This document shows, piece after piece, positions 17,545 to 28,510 of a DNA stretch of 35,036 bases. The notes under the pieces are model-generated. The model had not been told where the DNA came from. It did no database searches and saw nothing but the letters and a program-made list of their open reading frames with translations. Source of the DNA: Oscillospiraceae bacterium (GTDB taxonomy: Bacteria > Bacillota > Clostridia > Oscillospirales > Oscillospiraceae); contig JAISJC010000103.1 of assembly GCA_031261745.1 (NCBI GenBank), positions 1-35,036 on the forward strand, in the 5' to 3' direction. The position numbers and the translations under genes are program-made. Each line of letters starts with the position of its first letter. The first letter of the stretch is position 1.

Positions 17545-18381
17545 ATGTTACTTACGAAAAAGCGCGGATTATACGAGGCGGGGCGCGTCGTCTACATCGC
17601 GCTGACAGAAATTTCCGTGAACCTGTCGCAGATGCGCCGCGAGTCGGAGCCGGGGGCGATGCGCGAACTTTCCGCGAGCATCGCGAAGTACGGCATCCTC
17701 CAACCGCTCTCCGTGCGGCGGAATAACGGCGGCTTTGAACTCGTTTCCGGCGAACGCCGGCTCCGCGCGGCGAAGCTCGCGGGGCTTCACGACGCGCCGT
17801 GTATCGTGCTGGACGTGGGCGAGGAGGAGTCCGCCGCGATCGTACTCGTCGAGAATTTGCAGCGGCGCGACCTCGATTTCATTGAGGAGGCGCGCGCCCT
17901 CGAACGGCTGCGGAGCAAATTCGACTACACGCAGGAGGAAGTCGCGCGGCTCGTCGGCCGCAGTCAGCCCGCCGTCGCGAACAAACTGCGGCTGCTGAAA
18001 CTGCCGGACGAACTGCTGTTCGCGGTGCGCGAATCCGGCCTCGGCGAGCGTCACGCGCGGGCGTTACTGCGCTTAAACGACGACGATTTGGCGGCGCGCG
18101 CGCTGTCGCGTATGATTGCGGAGGATATGAACGTCTCCCGCGCGGAGGAATACGTCGAGGAGCTTCTGCGCCCGCCGCTGCCTAAGGCGACCGCGCCTGA
18201 GCCGCAGCTCCCGCCGAGAACCCCGACGATTCTCGTCAGGGACTACCGCTTCTACGTTAATTCGATTGAGCGCGGCGCGGAGACGATGCGCAAGTCCGGC
18301 ATAACGGTCGAGATTGCGCGGGCGGAGACGGACGGCGAGGTCGTAATGACGGTGCGCGTCCCGAAACGCGTGGTAATGTAG
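17545..18381 (+). CDS. noc: Nucleoid occlusion/ParB-like DNA-binding protein (Noc-like)
   Basis: YGILQPLSVRRNNGGFELVSGERRLRAAKLAG, IVLVENLQRRDLDFIEEARALERL, VGRSQPAVANKLRLLKLPDELLFAVRESGLGERHARALL. ATG 17545 preferred over the GTG 17527 start. Confidence 0.85.
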   Translation: MLLTKKRGLYEAGRVVYIALTEISVNLSQMRRESEPGAMRELSASIAKYGILQPLSVRRNNGGFELVSGERRLRAAKLAGLHDAPCIVLDVGEEESAAIVLVENLQRRDLDFIEEARALERLRSKFDYTQEEVARLVGRSQPAVANKLRLLKLPDELLFAVRESGLGERHARALLRLNDDDLAARALSRMIAEDMNVSRAEEYVEELLRPPLPKATAPEPQLPPRTPTILVRDYRFYVNSIERGAETMRKSGITVEIARAETDGEVVMTVRVPKRVVM

Positions 18382-18475
18382 ATTTTACCAGTGTATTTTT
18401 GCTTATTTTCGCGGAAAATATCGGTACAGGACGGCGATGCCGACCGAGATTTTTTTCGCGAAAGGACTTTCAACA

Positions 18476-19240
18476 ATGAATATGAAGATTAAACGCGCAA
18501 CGGCGTTTATGTTATCCGCGCTGACCGCCGCCGCGATGTTCGCCGCCGGAAACATCGGCGCGTACGCGGCCGAGGGCGCGGAGCGGTTTACCGACGTCAC
18601 AATGCAAAATCCGCAGTACGCGGCGATAGATTTCTGCGCCGAGCGCGGCTTCATCAACGGCGTTTCCGCAACGCAGTTCGCCCCGAACAGCGCGCTGACG
18701 CGCGAACAGCTCGCGCTCATCTGGGCGCGGACGTTCCACGTCAAGCCCCCGCATAACTTCCGCGACGTGGCGCGCGTCTCCGGCGGCGAAGCCGACAACG
18801 CGATTGTCGTTATGCACGCGCTCGGCTTCTTAAACGGGATTTCCGACAACGAATACGGCCGCAATATGACGATGACGCGCGAGCAGGCGGCGGTCGTCCT
18901 GTTCCGCACGTACCTGCCCGGCGTTGACGGCGGCGACAGCTACGAGATTTACGGGGCCGCCGCGGATATTTCGGAATACGCCCGTAACGCGATTTCCGCC
19001 TGTATCGAGTGGCATCTGTTTGAGGGCGCGTTCACCGGCGACGAGCTGTTCCCGAAAAACCCGATTACGCGCGCCGAACTCTGCCGTCTTATCTACAATC
19101 TGATGCACGACGAGACCGAGGAGCCGGAGCCTACTCCTACTCCCACAGAGGAAGAACCCACCCCGCCCCCGTCCGAGGGGGCCGCGGAGACTATGGATGA
19201 ACCCCCTGCCGGGGAGGAGGAACCGGTACCCGCGATATAA
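18476..19240 (+). CDS. Secreted SLH-domain protein with acidic/Pro-rich C-terminal tail
   Basis: Signal peptide MNMKIKRATAFMLSALTAAAMFAAGNIGAYA; SLH-like repeats (FTDV..FCAERGFINGVSATQFAPNSALTREQLALIWAR; ALGFLNGISDNEYGRNMTMTREQAAVVLFR; NPITRAELCRLIYNL). ATG 18476 with SD aaagga. Confidence 0.85.
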   Translation: MNMKIKRATAFMLSALTAAAMFAAGNIGAYAAEGAERFTDVTMQNPQYAAIDFCAERGFINGVSATQFAPNSALTREQLALIWARTFHVKPPHNFRDVARVSGGEADNAIVVMHALGFLNGISDNEYGRNMTMTREQAAVVLFRTYLPGVDGGDSYEIYGAAADISEYARNAISACIEWHLFEGAFTGDELFPKNPITRAELCRLIYNLMHDETEEPEPTPTPTEEEPTPPPSEGAAETMDEPPAGEEEPVPAI

Positions 19241-19242
19241 CG

Positions 19243-19271
19243 AAAAGGAACGCCGAACGGCGTTCCTTTTT
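19243..19271 (+). terminator. Intrinsic terminator between SLH gene and dnaA
   Basis: aaaaGGAACGCC-GAAC-GGCGTTCCttttt. Confidence 0.85.
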
Positions 19272-19295
19272 CTCGGTCTTTTTTTCTGGAAAGGC

Positions 19296-19324
19296 TTGCA
19301 ATCTCTGAAAAGATAATGTATAAT
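19296..19324 (+). promoter_or_regulatory. dnaA promoter
   Basis: TTGCAA (19296-19301), 17 bp, TATAAT (19319-19324). Confidence 0.75.
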
Positions 19325-19349
19325 GAATTGTTAAAAAGGAGGTGCTGTC

Positions 19350-20702
19350 TTGCCCAATACCGATATTAACAGCGGCGAACATATTCGCGCCGAGGTGTGG
19401 AGCCGAATTCTCTCCCTGCTCCTTTCGGCGGGGCTGTCGTCGGTTGCCGTAGACACGTGGTTTAATGACTGCCGACTTGTGGATTTGACCGCGAACGAGG
19501 CGTACATCCACACGCCGTCGGCGTACAAGCGCGACATCATTGAGTCGAAGTTCACGCTGCCGATTCGCGACGCGCTCCGGCAATTGCTGCCCGGAGAGTT
19601 TGACGTTTTTATTCTCGACGACGAGGGACTGCACGCGCATAATCTGACGGCGGCGGAGAAGCAGGCGGAGGACGAGTTTCATACGTTTGAGCGTTTCGTC
19701 GTCGGAAGCTCGAATAAATTCGCCCACGCGGCCGCGCTCGCCGTCGCGACCGAAAAGGCCGGCAACGACTACAACCCCCTGTTTATCTACGGCCCGTCCG
19801 GCGTCGGGAAAACGCACCTGCTGCGCGCGATTCGCAACACGCTGCGCGCGGCCCATCCGGATTACAATATCGTCTACGTGCGCGGCGACGACTTCACAAA
19901 CCAGCTGATTCACTCGCTTCAGGCGGGAAAAAACGTCGAGTTCCGCGACAAGTACCGCAACGCCCACGTCTTTTTGATGGACGATGTGCAGTTCATCGCG
20001 GGAAAAGTCAGTACGCAGGAGGAGTTTTTCAACACGTTTGACACGCTCCATATGGCGGGCCGCCAGATTGTTCTGACGAGTGACCGGCCGCCGAAAGAGA
20101 TTGCGACGCTTGAAAACAGGCTCCGCACGCGGTTTGAGGCGTCGGGGCTGATGGCGGACATTCAGCCGCCGGATTTTGAGACGCGTATGGCGATTATACT
20201 GAACAAAGCCCGCGAACTCGGCTTCTCTCTGCCGGACGACGTCGCACTCTACATAGCGGAGAATATGTCCGCAAACGTGCGCCAGCTCGAAGGCGCGGTG
20301 CGCAAAATCCGCGCCTACGCCGAATTCTACGGCGTGGACAGCCTGACCGTCGCGGAGGTCTCGATGCAAATCAAGGACCTGCTGCGAGATAACGAGAAGA
20401 AAATCACCGCGGACATCATCATCACTGAGACAGCGCGGTATTTTCAGCTCCTGCCCGCGGACCTGAAAGGGCAGAGCCGCACGCGCGCGACCGTTCAGGC
20501 GCGTCAGCTCTCGTGGTATCTGATGCGGACCCTCACGCCGCTGTCGCTGAAAGAAATCGGCAAATTTTTCGGCGATCGGGACCATTCGACGATACTCAAC
20601 GGCGTTCGCAATGTGGAAAAGGATGTTAAGATCGGTGGAGAATCCACGCTTTCCGTGCGCGACATCTCCTCGAACATCCAGACCATCGCCGAGAGCGGTT
20701 AA
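19350..20702 (+). CDS. dnaA: Chromosomal replication initiator protein DnaA
   Basis: NPLFIYGPSGVGKTHLLRAI, VFLMDDVQFIAGKVSTQEEFFNTFDTLH, LENRLRTRFEASGLMADIQPPDFETRMAII, FFGDRDHSTILNGVRNVEKD. TTG start with aaaggaggt SD. Confidence 0.98.
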   Translation: MPNTDINSGEHIRAEVWSRILSLLLSAGLSSVAVDTWFNDCRLVDLTANEAYIHTPSAYKRDIIESKFTLPIRDALRQLLPGEFDVFILDDEGLHAHNLTAAEKQAEDEFHTFERFVVGSSNKFAHAAALAVATEKAGNDYNPLFIYGPSGVGKTHLLRAIRNTLRAAHPDYNIVYVRGDDFTNQLIHSLQAGKNVEFRDKYRNAHVFLMDDVQFIAGKVSTQEEFFNTFDTLHMAGRQIVLTSDRPPKEIATLENRLRTRFEASGLMADIQPPDFETRMAIILNKARELGFSLPDDVALYIAENMSANVRQLEGAVRKIRAYAEFYGVDSLTVAEVSMQIKDLLRDNEKKITADIIITETARYFQLLPADLKGQSRTRATVQARQLSWYLMRTLTPLSLKEIGKFFGDRDHSTILNGVRNVEKDVKIGGESTLSVRDISSNIQTIAESG

Positions 20703-20703
20703 G

Positions 20704-20835
20704 TTATCCACAACCCGCCCCCACACCCTGTGGACAATCCCCCGTTGCCTCCCCTGCGAAAAACCCCGTTTTCAACAAAAATTCGCCCTATTACGACTAT
20801 TACTAAAAATAATAATATTTATATATATACGTAAA
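20704..20835. other. oriC: Replication origin (oriC): DnaA boxes, DnaA-trios and AT-rich unwinding element
   Basis: TTATCCACA 20704-20712 (+); TTGTCCACA on the minus strand 20737-20729; weak box TTTTCAACA 20769-20777; CTA TTA CGA CTA TTA CTA at 20788-20805; AT-rich run aaaaataataatatttatatatata. Confidence 0.85.
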
Positions 20836-20857
20836 TATGCGAAAAGAGGACTGTTAT

Positions 20858-21991
20858 ATGAAATTTACCTGCAACAGGGCATCACTGGTTCAGGCGGCGG
20901 CGAGCGCGGCGCGCGCCACGGCGTCAAGAAGTCCGGTTCCCGCGCTTGAAGGGCTGCTCATCGAAGCCGCCTCCGGCGGAGAACTGACGATCTCCGGTTA
21001 CGACCTGAAAACCGGAATCGTGGCGCAAACAGAGGCGGAAGTCGCCGAGGCGGGCGCGGTTGTACTCAACGCGCGGCTCTTCGGTGACATTATCCGCAGA
21101 CTGCCGGGTGAGGACGTGACCGTCACGGTCGGCGCGTCCAACAACACAAATATTGTCAGCGGCGTCTCGTCTTTTGACATCGTGGGGTCTCCGGCGGAGG
21201 ATTATCCGTCGCTGCCGTCCGCCGAGGGTCAGACGACCATCGAAATCGACGGAAAAGTCCTGCGGGACATCATCTCGCAGACGATATTCGCCGTCGCGGA
21301 CAACGACGCGCGGCCCGTTCTCACCGGCGCGCTCATCGAGACCGAGGGAAAAAGCGTCACGATAGTTGCGCACGACCGGTTCCGTCTCGCGCTGCGCCGC
21401 GAGGAACTTTTGGAGGAGACGGAAATCACGTCCTTCATCGTCCCCGGTACCGCGCTCGCCGAGGCGGAGCGCATCGCTTCGTCCACCGACAGCGCGGTCG
21501 AGATCGTCGTCGGCGAGAAGCACGTCATCTTCAAGCTCGACGGAACACTGCTCATCTCGCGCCGGCTCGAAGGCGAATTTCTCAATTACCGCGCGTCCAT
21601 TCCGCAGTCGCACAAGTACGCGCTCAACGCGTCGCGCCGCGAGCTGACGGACGCGGTGGAGCGCGTGTCGCTCATCATCAGCGACAAGGCAAAAAGTCCC
21701 GTGCGCTGCACGTTCGGCGACCATACGCTGGAACTGCTGTCCGCGTCTGCGTTCGGCACGGCGCGCGACGAGTGCGCCATCTCCGGCGACGGCGAGAAAC
21801 TCGAAATCGGCTTCAATAACCGCTATCTTCTCGACGCGCTGAAAGCCGCGCCGGCGGACGATCTGACGCTCTGCCTATCCGGACCGGAAAAGCCCTGCAT
21901 CGTTGTCCCCGCAGCCGCGGACGACGACAGCTTCCTGTATATGGTTCTGCCGGTGCGTCTCAGCTCAAACGAGGCGAACCGTGAAGGTTAA
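20858..21991 (+). CDS. dnaN: DNA polymerase III beta subunit (sliding clamp)
   Basis: MKFTCNRASLVQAAASAARATASRSPVPALEGLLIEA..., C-terminal DDSFLYMVLPVRL. ATG 20858 with aagagga SD. Confidence 0.96.
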   Translation: MKFTCNRASLVQAAASAARATASRSPVPALEGLLIEAASGGELTISGYDLKTGIVAQTEAEVAEAGAVVLNARLFGDIIRRLPGEDVTVTVGASNNTNIVSGVSSFDIVGSPAEDYPSLPSAEGQTTIEIDGKVLRDIISQTIFAVADNDARPVLTGALIETEGKSVTIVAHDRFRLALRREELLEETEITSFIVPGTALAEAERIASSTDSAVEIVVGEKHVIFKLDGTLLISRRLEGEFLNYRASIPQSHKYALNASRRELTDAVERVSLIISDKAKSPVRCTFGDHTLELLSASAFGTARDECAISGDGEKLEIGFNNRYLLDALKAAPADDLTLCLSGPEKPCIVVPAAADDDSFLYMVLPVRLSSNEANREG

Positions 21992-22232
21992 GCTACCCGT
22001 TGTCCGCGTAATCGAGGTCACCGGCGAGTTTATTAAGCTCGATTCACTGCTGAAACTCGCGGGAATCGTGATGACGGGCGGCGAAGCCAAGGTTTTAATC
22101 GCGGACGGAGCGGTCACGGTCAACGGCGACGTCACTACGGAGCGCGGACGCAAGCTGCGCGACGGCGCGCTCATCCGCGCGAACGGTCAGACCGTCAGAA
22201 TCGCGGTTAAAAGCGCGGCGGAAACGGTATAA
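21981..22232 (+). CDS. yaaA: S4-domain RNA-binding protein (YaaA-type)
   Basis: FIKLDSLLKLAGIVMTGGEAKVLIADGAVTVNGDVTTERGRKLRDG; GTG 21981 start overlaps the dnaN stop. Confidence 0.88.
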   Translation: MKVKLPVVRVIEVTGEFIKLDSLLKLAGIVMTGGEAKVLIADGAVTVNGDVTTERGRKLRDGALIRANGQTVRIAVKSAAETV

Positions 22233-23349
22233 TGGTTCTCAACGGGATAGAATTATTCGCGCACCGCAACTACGCGGAGTTCCGCGCGGAGTTTTCACCG
22301 GGCGTGAACGTCATATGCGGGAAGAACGCGCAGGGCAAGACAAATCTTCTCGAAGCTATCTGCATTCTCGCTTTCGGGCACAGTCACCGCTACGCGCGTG
22401 AGCGCGATATTATCGGCGCAGACGCCGAGTTTTCCGAGATTCGCGCCCGCGTGACGAGCAACGGACGCGAGAATACGCTCGAAACGCGTCTCTTCCGCTC
22501 CGCAAAGCGCACGGTCACGCGCAACGGCGTGAAGCTCGCGACGGCCGGCGAGGCCGCCGGAACGCTCACGGCGGTTATGTTCGACCCGTCGGACCTCGAT
22601 TTGGTCCGCGGCGCGCCGGAGAACCGGCGGCGGGAGCTGGACGCGATAATCGCACAGCTGCGCCCGCGTTACGCCGACGCGCTGACGGAGTTCCGCCGGC
22701 TGTACGCGGGGAAGCTCAAAATCCTGCGCGACGCGGCGGAGAAACCGACGCTTCTGGATGCGATTGACGAATACAATCACGGCTTGATTGAGACGGGCGC
22801 GCGGCTCATCTTCTACCGCGCGTCGTTCGTGAAAAAGCTCGCCGAGCGGGCGCGGGAACAGCATCGCGACTGCTCCGGCGGCGCGGAGGATTTGGAGATT
22901 ATCTACCTGACCGAGCGCGGCGTCGATACGGAGGTTTCCGACGACGCTCCGGCGGAAATCCGCAAAATCGCGGCGGCTCTTGCCGCGCGTCAGCGCGAAC
23001 ACCGCGAACACGAAATCGCGTCCGGCAAATGCCTCACGGGGGCGCAGCGCGACGATTTGGAGCTGAAAATCAACGGTACGTCGGCGCGGACTTTCGCCTC
23101 GCAGGGACAGGCGCGCACGTGCGCGCTCGCGTTGAAGCTCGCCGAGCGGGATCTGATCGCGGAGGACACGGGCGAGGCTCCGGTGCTGTTGCTTGACGAC
23201 GTGCTGTCCGAGCTGGACGAATCGCGTCGCGCGTTCGTCCTTGGGCGCATCTCCGGCGGGCAAGTGCTGATTACGACCTGCGAGCCGGGCGAAATTCCGA
23301 TTGCGGACGGCGGCAGGATTCTGGAAATTCACGCGGGGAGGCTTGTCGG

Positions 23350-23359
<10 letters not shown>
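22232..23359 (+). CDS. recF: DNA replication and repair protein RecF
   Basis: YAEFRAEFSPGVNVICGKNAQGKTNLLEAICILAFGHSHR, FASQGQARTCALALKLAE, LLLDDVLSELDESRR. Confidence 0.96.
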
Positions 23360-25535
<2,176 letters not shown>

Positions 25536-25550
25536 AGGACTTAATTTATA

Positions 25551-28079
25551 ATGGCTAAGAAAAAATCAGACAAGAACCCGGATATTACCTTTCCCGACCA
25601 GAAAATAATCGTCTCGGAGCTGAAAAGCGAGATGTCGGATTCGTTCCTCGCGTACGCGATGTCCGTCATCAAGAGCCGCGCCCTGCCGGATGTGCGCGAC
25701 GGCTTAAAGCCCGTACACCGCCGCATTCTGTACACGATGTATGAGAGCAATCTGACCTCCGACAAGCCGTTCCGCAAGGCCGCGACGGCCGTCGGCGATA
25801 TAATGGGTCACTTCCACCCGCACGGCGACGCGTCGATTTACGACGCGCTGGTGCGTCTTGCGCAGGACTTTTCTATGCGCTACCCGCTCGTCTCCGGTCA
25901 CGGAAACTTCGGGTCGATTGACGGCGACCCCGCGGCGGCAATGCGCTATACCGAGGCGCGGTTATCGCGCATTTCGGACGAAATGCTGCGCGACATCGAC
26001 AAGGACACCGTGGACTGGGACCCGAACTATGACGAAACGCGCAAGGAGCCGCGCGTCCTGCCGTCGCGCTTCCCGAACCTGCTTATCAACGGCTCGTCGG
26101 GTATCGCCGTCGGAATGACGACGAATATCCCGCCGCACAACCTGACCGAGACGATAAACGCCGCGATCTGCGTTTTGAAAAACCCCGACGCGACGCTCGA
26201 AGAGCTGATGGAACACATCAAAGGTCCCGATTTCCCGACGCGCGGCATCATTATGGGTCGCGCGGGAATCCGCGCAGCCTACGCTACGGGCCGCGGCCGC
26301 GTCACGCTCCGCGCCCGCACGGAGATTGAGGAATTCGGCCAGGGACGCACGCGCATTGTCGTGACGGAGCTGCCGTATCAGGTCAACAAAAAAACGCTGC
26401 TCGAAACCATCTCCGAACTCTACAAGGAGAAGCGCATCGAGGGCATTTCCGCCGCGCGGGACGAGACCGACCGCGAGGGAATGCGCATCGTAATCGAGCT
26501 GAAACGCGAAGCCAACGTGCAGGTCATCCTCAACAAACTGTTTTCGCTCACGCAGATGCAAATCGCGTTTGCGGTGCTGCTGCTCGCGCTTGTGGACAAC
26601 CAGACCCAGCCGAAAATCCTCACGCTCAAACAAATTCTCGACGAATATCTCGCGTTTCAGCGCGAGGTTATCATAAAGCGCACGCAGTTCGACCTGAATA
26701 AGGCGCGTGACCGCGCGCACCTGCTCGACGGCCTGCGCATCGCCTGCGACAATATCGACGAGGTCATCAAGATTATCCGCGAATCCTATAACGACGCGCA
26801 GGAACGGCTGATGGCGCGCTTCGGGCTGTCGGAGATTCAGGCAAAAGCCATTCTCGAAATGCAGCTGCGCCGCTTACAGGGGTTGGAGCGCGAGAAAATC
26901 GAGGAAGAATACGACGCGTTGCAGGTGAAAATCGCGCATTTCGTGCAGCTTCTCGGCGACAAGATAATGCAAAATGACCTGCTTATCGAGGAACTTACGG
27001 AGATTCGCGACAGGTACGGCGACGAGCGTTGGACGGAGATTGCCGACGTCGAGGACGAGATTGACATCGAGGATTTAATCGACGTCGAGGAGTGCGTTTT
27101 CACGATGACGAACGCCGGATATATCAAGCGTCAGCCCGCGAGCGTTTACCGCGCGCAGAAGCGCGGCGGCCGCGGCATCACCGCGATGACCACGCGCGAG
27201 GAGGATTATGTGGAAAACATTCTCTCCGCGTCCACGCACGACTATATTCTGTTCTTCACGAACAAGGGCCGCGTGTTCCGCCGCAAGGGGTACCAGATTC
27301 CGGAGGCGGGCCGCACGGCAAAGGGTACAAATATCGTAAACCTCCTGCCCGTTGACGCGGGCGAGCGCGTGACCGCAACGATTCGCGCGCGAATGGAGGA
27401 GGCGAGCTTCCTCATCTTCGTCACGCGTGAGGGTACGGTCAAGCGTATGCGCGCCACGGAGCTGAAAAACATCAAGAATGTCGGTCTGCGCGCCATAAAC
27501 CTCTCCGAGGAGGACGAACTCATCTCCGTGCGCGACACGGACGGGGACGAGAATATCCTGATTGCGACGCACAACGGCGCGGCGATCTGCTTCGCCGAAA
27601 CCGACCTGCGGCCCCTCGGCCGCACGGCGGCGGGCGTGCGCGGCATCAGACTGCGCAAGGACGATTACGTCGTCGGCGCGGCGCGCGCGCGTGAGGACGG
27701 CAAGCTGCTGACCGTGACGGAAAACGGCTACGGCAAGCGCACGCCGATTGCCGAGTATCTGCGCGGCGGCGAGGGTGAGGCGCAGAATCGCGGCGGTTTG
27801 GGCAAAAAGAACTATCAAATCACGGAAAAAACGGGCAAAGTCGCCGCGATTAAGGTCGTAACCGACGCGGACGACGTTCTGATTATTTCCGACGACGGCA
27901 CAATTATCCGTATGGACGCGGCGAGCATTTCGACGCTCTCCCGCTCGACGCAGGGCGTCCGCCTGATGCGTATCGGCGACGGCGCAAAGGTCATCGCAAT
28001 CGCTCGCACCGACAAGGAAGAGGAGTCGGACATTATTGACGACGGCGAAATCCCCGCCGAACCGACGGACGCCGAATGA
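25551..28079 (+). CDS. gyrA: DNA gyrase subunit A
   Basis: [51 protein letters not shown]; GyrA C-terminal repeats. Confidence 0.98.
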   Translation: MAKKKSDKNPDITFPDQKIIVSELKSEMSDSFLAYAMSVIKSRALPDVRDGLKPVHRRILYTMYESNLTSDKPFRKAATAVGDIMGHFHPHGDASIYDALVRLAQDFSMRYPLVSGHGNFGSIDGDPAAAMRYTEARLSRISDEMLRDIDKDTVDWDPNYDETRKEPRVLPSRFPNLLINGSSGIAVGMTTNIPPHNLTETINAAICVLKNPDATLEELMEHIKGPDFPTRGIIMGRAGIRAAYATGRGRVTLRARTEIEEFGQGRTRIVVTELPYQVNKKTLLETISELYKEKRIEGISAARDETDREGMRIVIELKREANVQVILNKLFSLTQMQIAFAVLLLALVDNQTQPKILTLKQILDEYLAFQREVIIKRTQFDLNKARDRAHLLDGLRIACDNIDEVIKIIRESYNDAQERLMARFGLSEIQAKAILEMQLRRLQGLEREKIEEEYDALQVKIAHFVQLLGDKIMQNDLLIEELTEIRDRYGDERWTEIADVEDEIDIEDLIDVEECVFTMTNAGYIKRQPASVYRAQKRGGRGITAMTTREEDYVENILSASTHDYILFFTNKGRVFRRKGYQIPEAGRTAKGTNIVNLLPVDAGERVTATIRARMEEASFLIFVTREGTVKRMRATELKNIKNVGLRAINLSEEDELISVRDTDGDENILIATHNGAAICFAETDLRPLGRTAAGVRGIRLRKDDYVVGAARAREDGKLLTVTENGYGKRTPIAEYLRGGEGEAQNRGGLGKKNYQITEKTGKVAAIKVVTDADDVLIISDDGTIIRMDAASISTLSRSTQGVRLMRIGDGAKVIAIARTDKEEESDIIDDGEIPAEPTDAE

Positions 28080-28510
28080 AATCCGTAATCATCTACACCG
28101 ACGGGGCCTGCTCCGGCAATCCCGGCCCCGGCGGCTGGGGCGCGGTGCTGCTCTACGGCGAGAAACGCCGCGAGATGTCCGGCGGCGCGCCGCAGACGAC
28201 GAACAACCGAATGGAGCTGACGGGCGTAATCGAGGCGTTGTCCGTCCTCACGGAGCCGTGCGAGGTGACGCTGTACTCGGACTCAAAGTACGTCACCGAC
28301 GCGATTAACAAGCGTTGGCTCGACTCGTGGGTCAGAAAAAACTGGCGCAAGGCCGACGGCCCCGTGAAAAATCCTGAGCTGTGGCAGCGGCTGCTGCCGC
28401 TTTTGGAGATGCACCGCGTCTCGTTCGTCTGGGTCAAGGGTCACGCCGAAAACGAGAACAACAACCGCTGCGACGAATTGGCCGTCGCGGAAACAAGGAA
28501 ATATCAATGA
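28076..28510 (+). CDS. rnhA: Ribonuclease HI
   Basis: [83 protein letters not shown] overlap with gyrA. Confidence 0.96.
   Translation: MKSVIIYTDGACSGNPGPGGWGAVLLYGEKRREMSGGAPQTTNNRMELTGVIEALSVLTEPCEVTLYSDSKYVTDAINKRWLDSWVRKNWRKADGPVKNPELWQRLLPLLEMHRVSFVWVKGHAENENNNRCDELAVAETRKYQ

Noticed and set aside
19191-20726. 511-aa minus-strand ORF antisense to dnaA
   Set aside because: Mirror of dnaA codon bias; would span the dnaA promoter and terminator; no motif.
22295-23332. 345-aa minus-strand ORF antisense to recF
   Set aside because: Shadow ORF within a clear RecF coding sequence.
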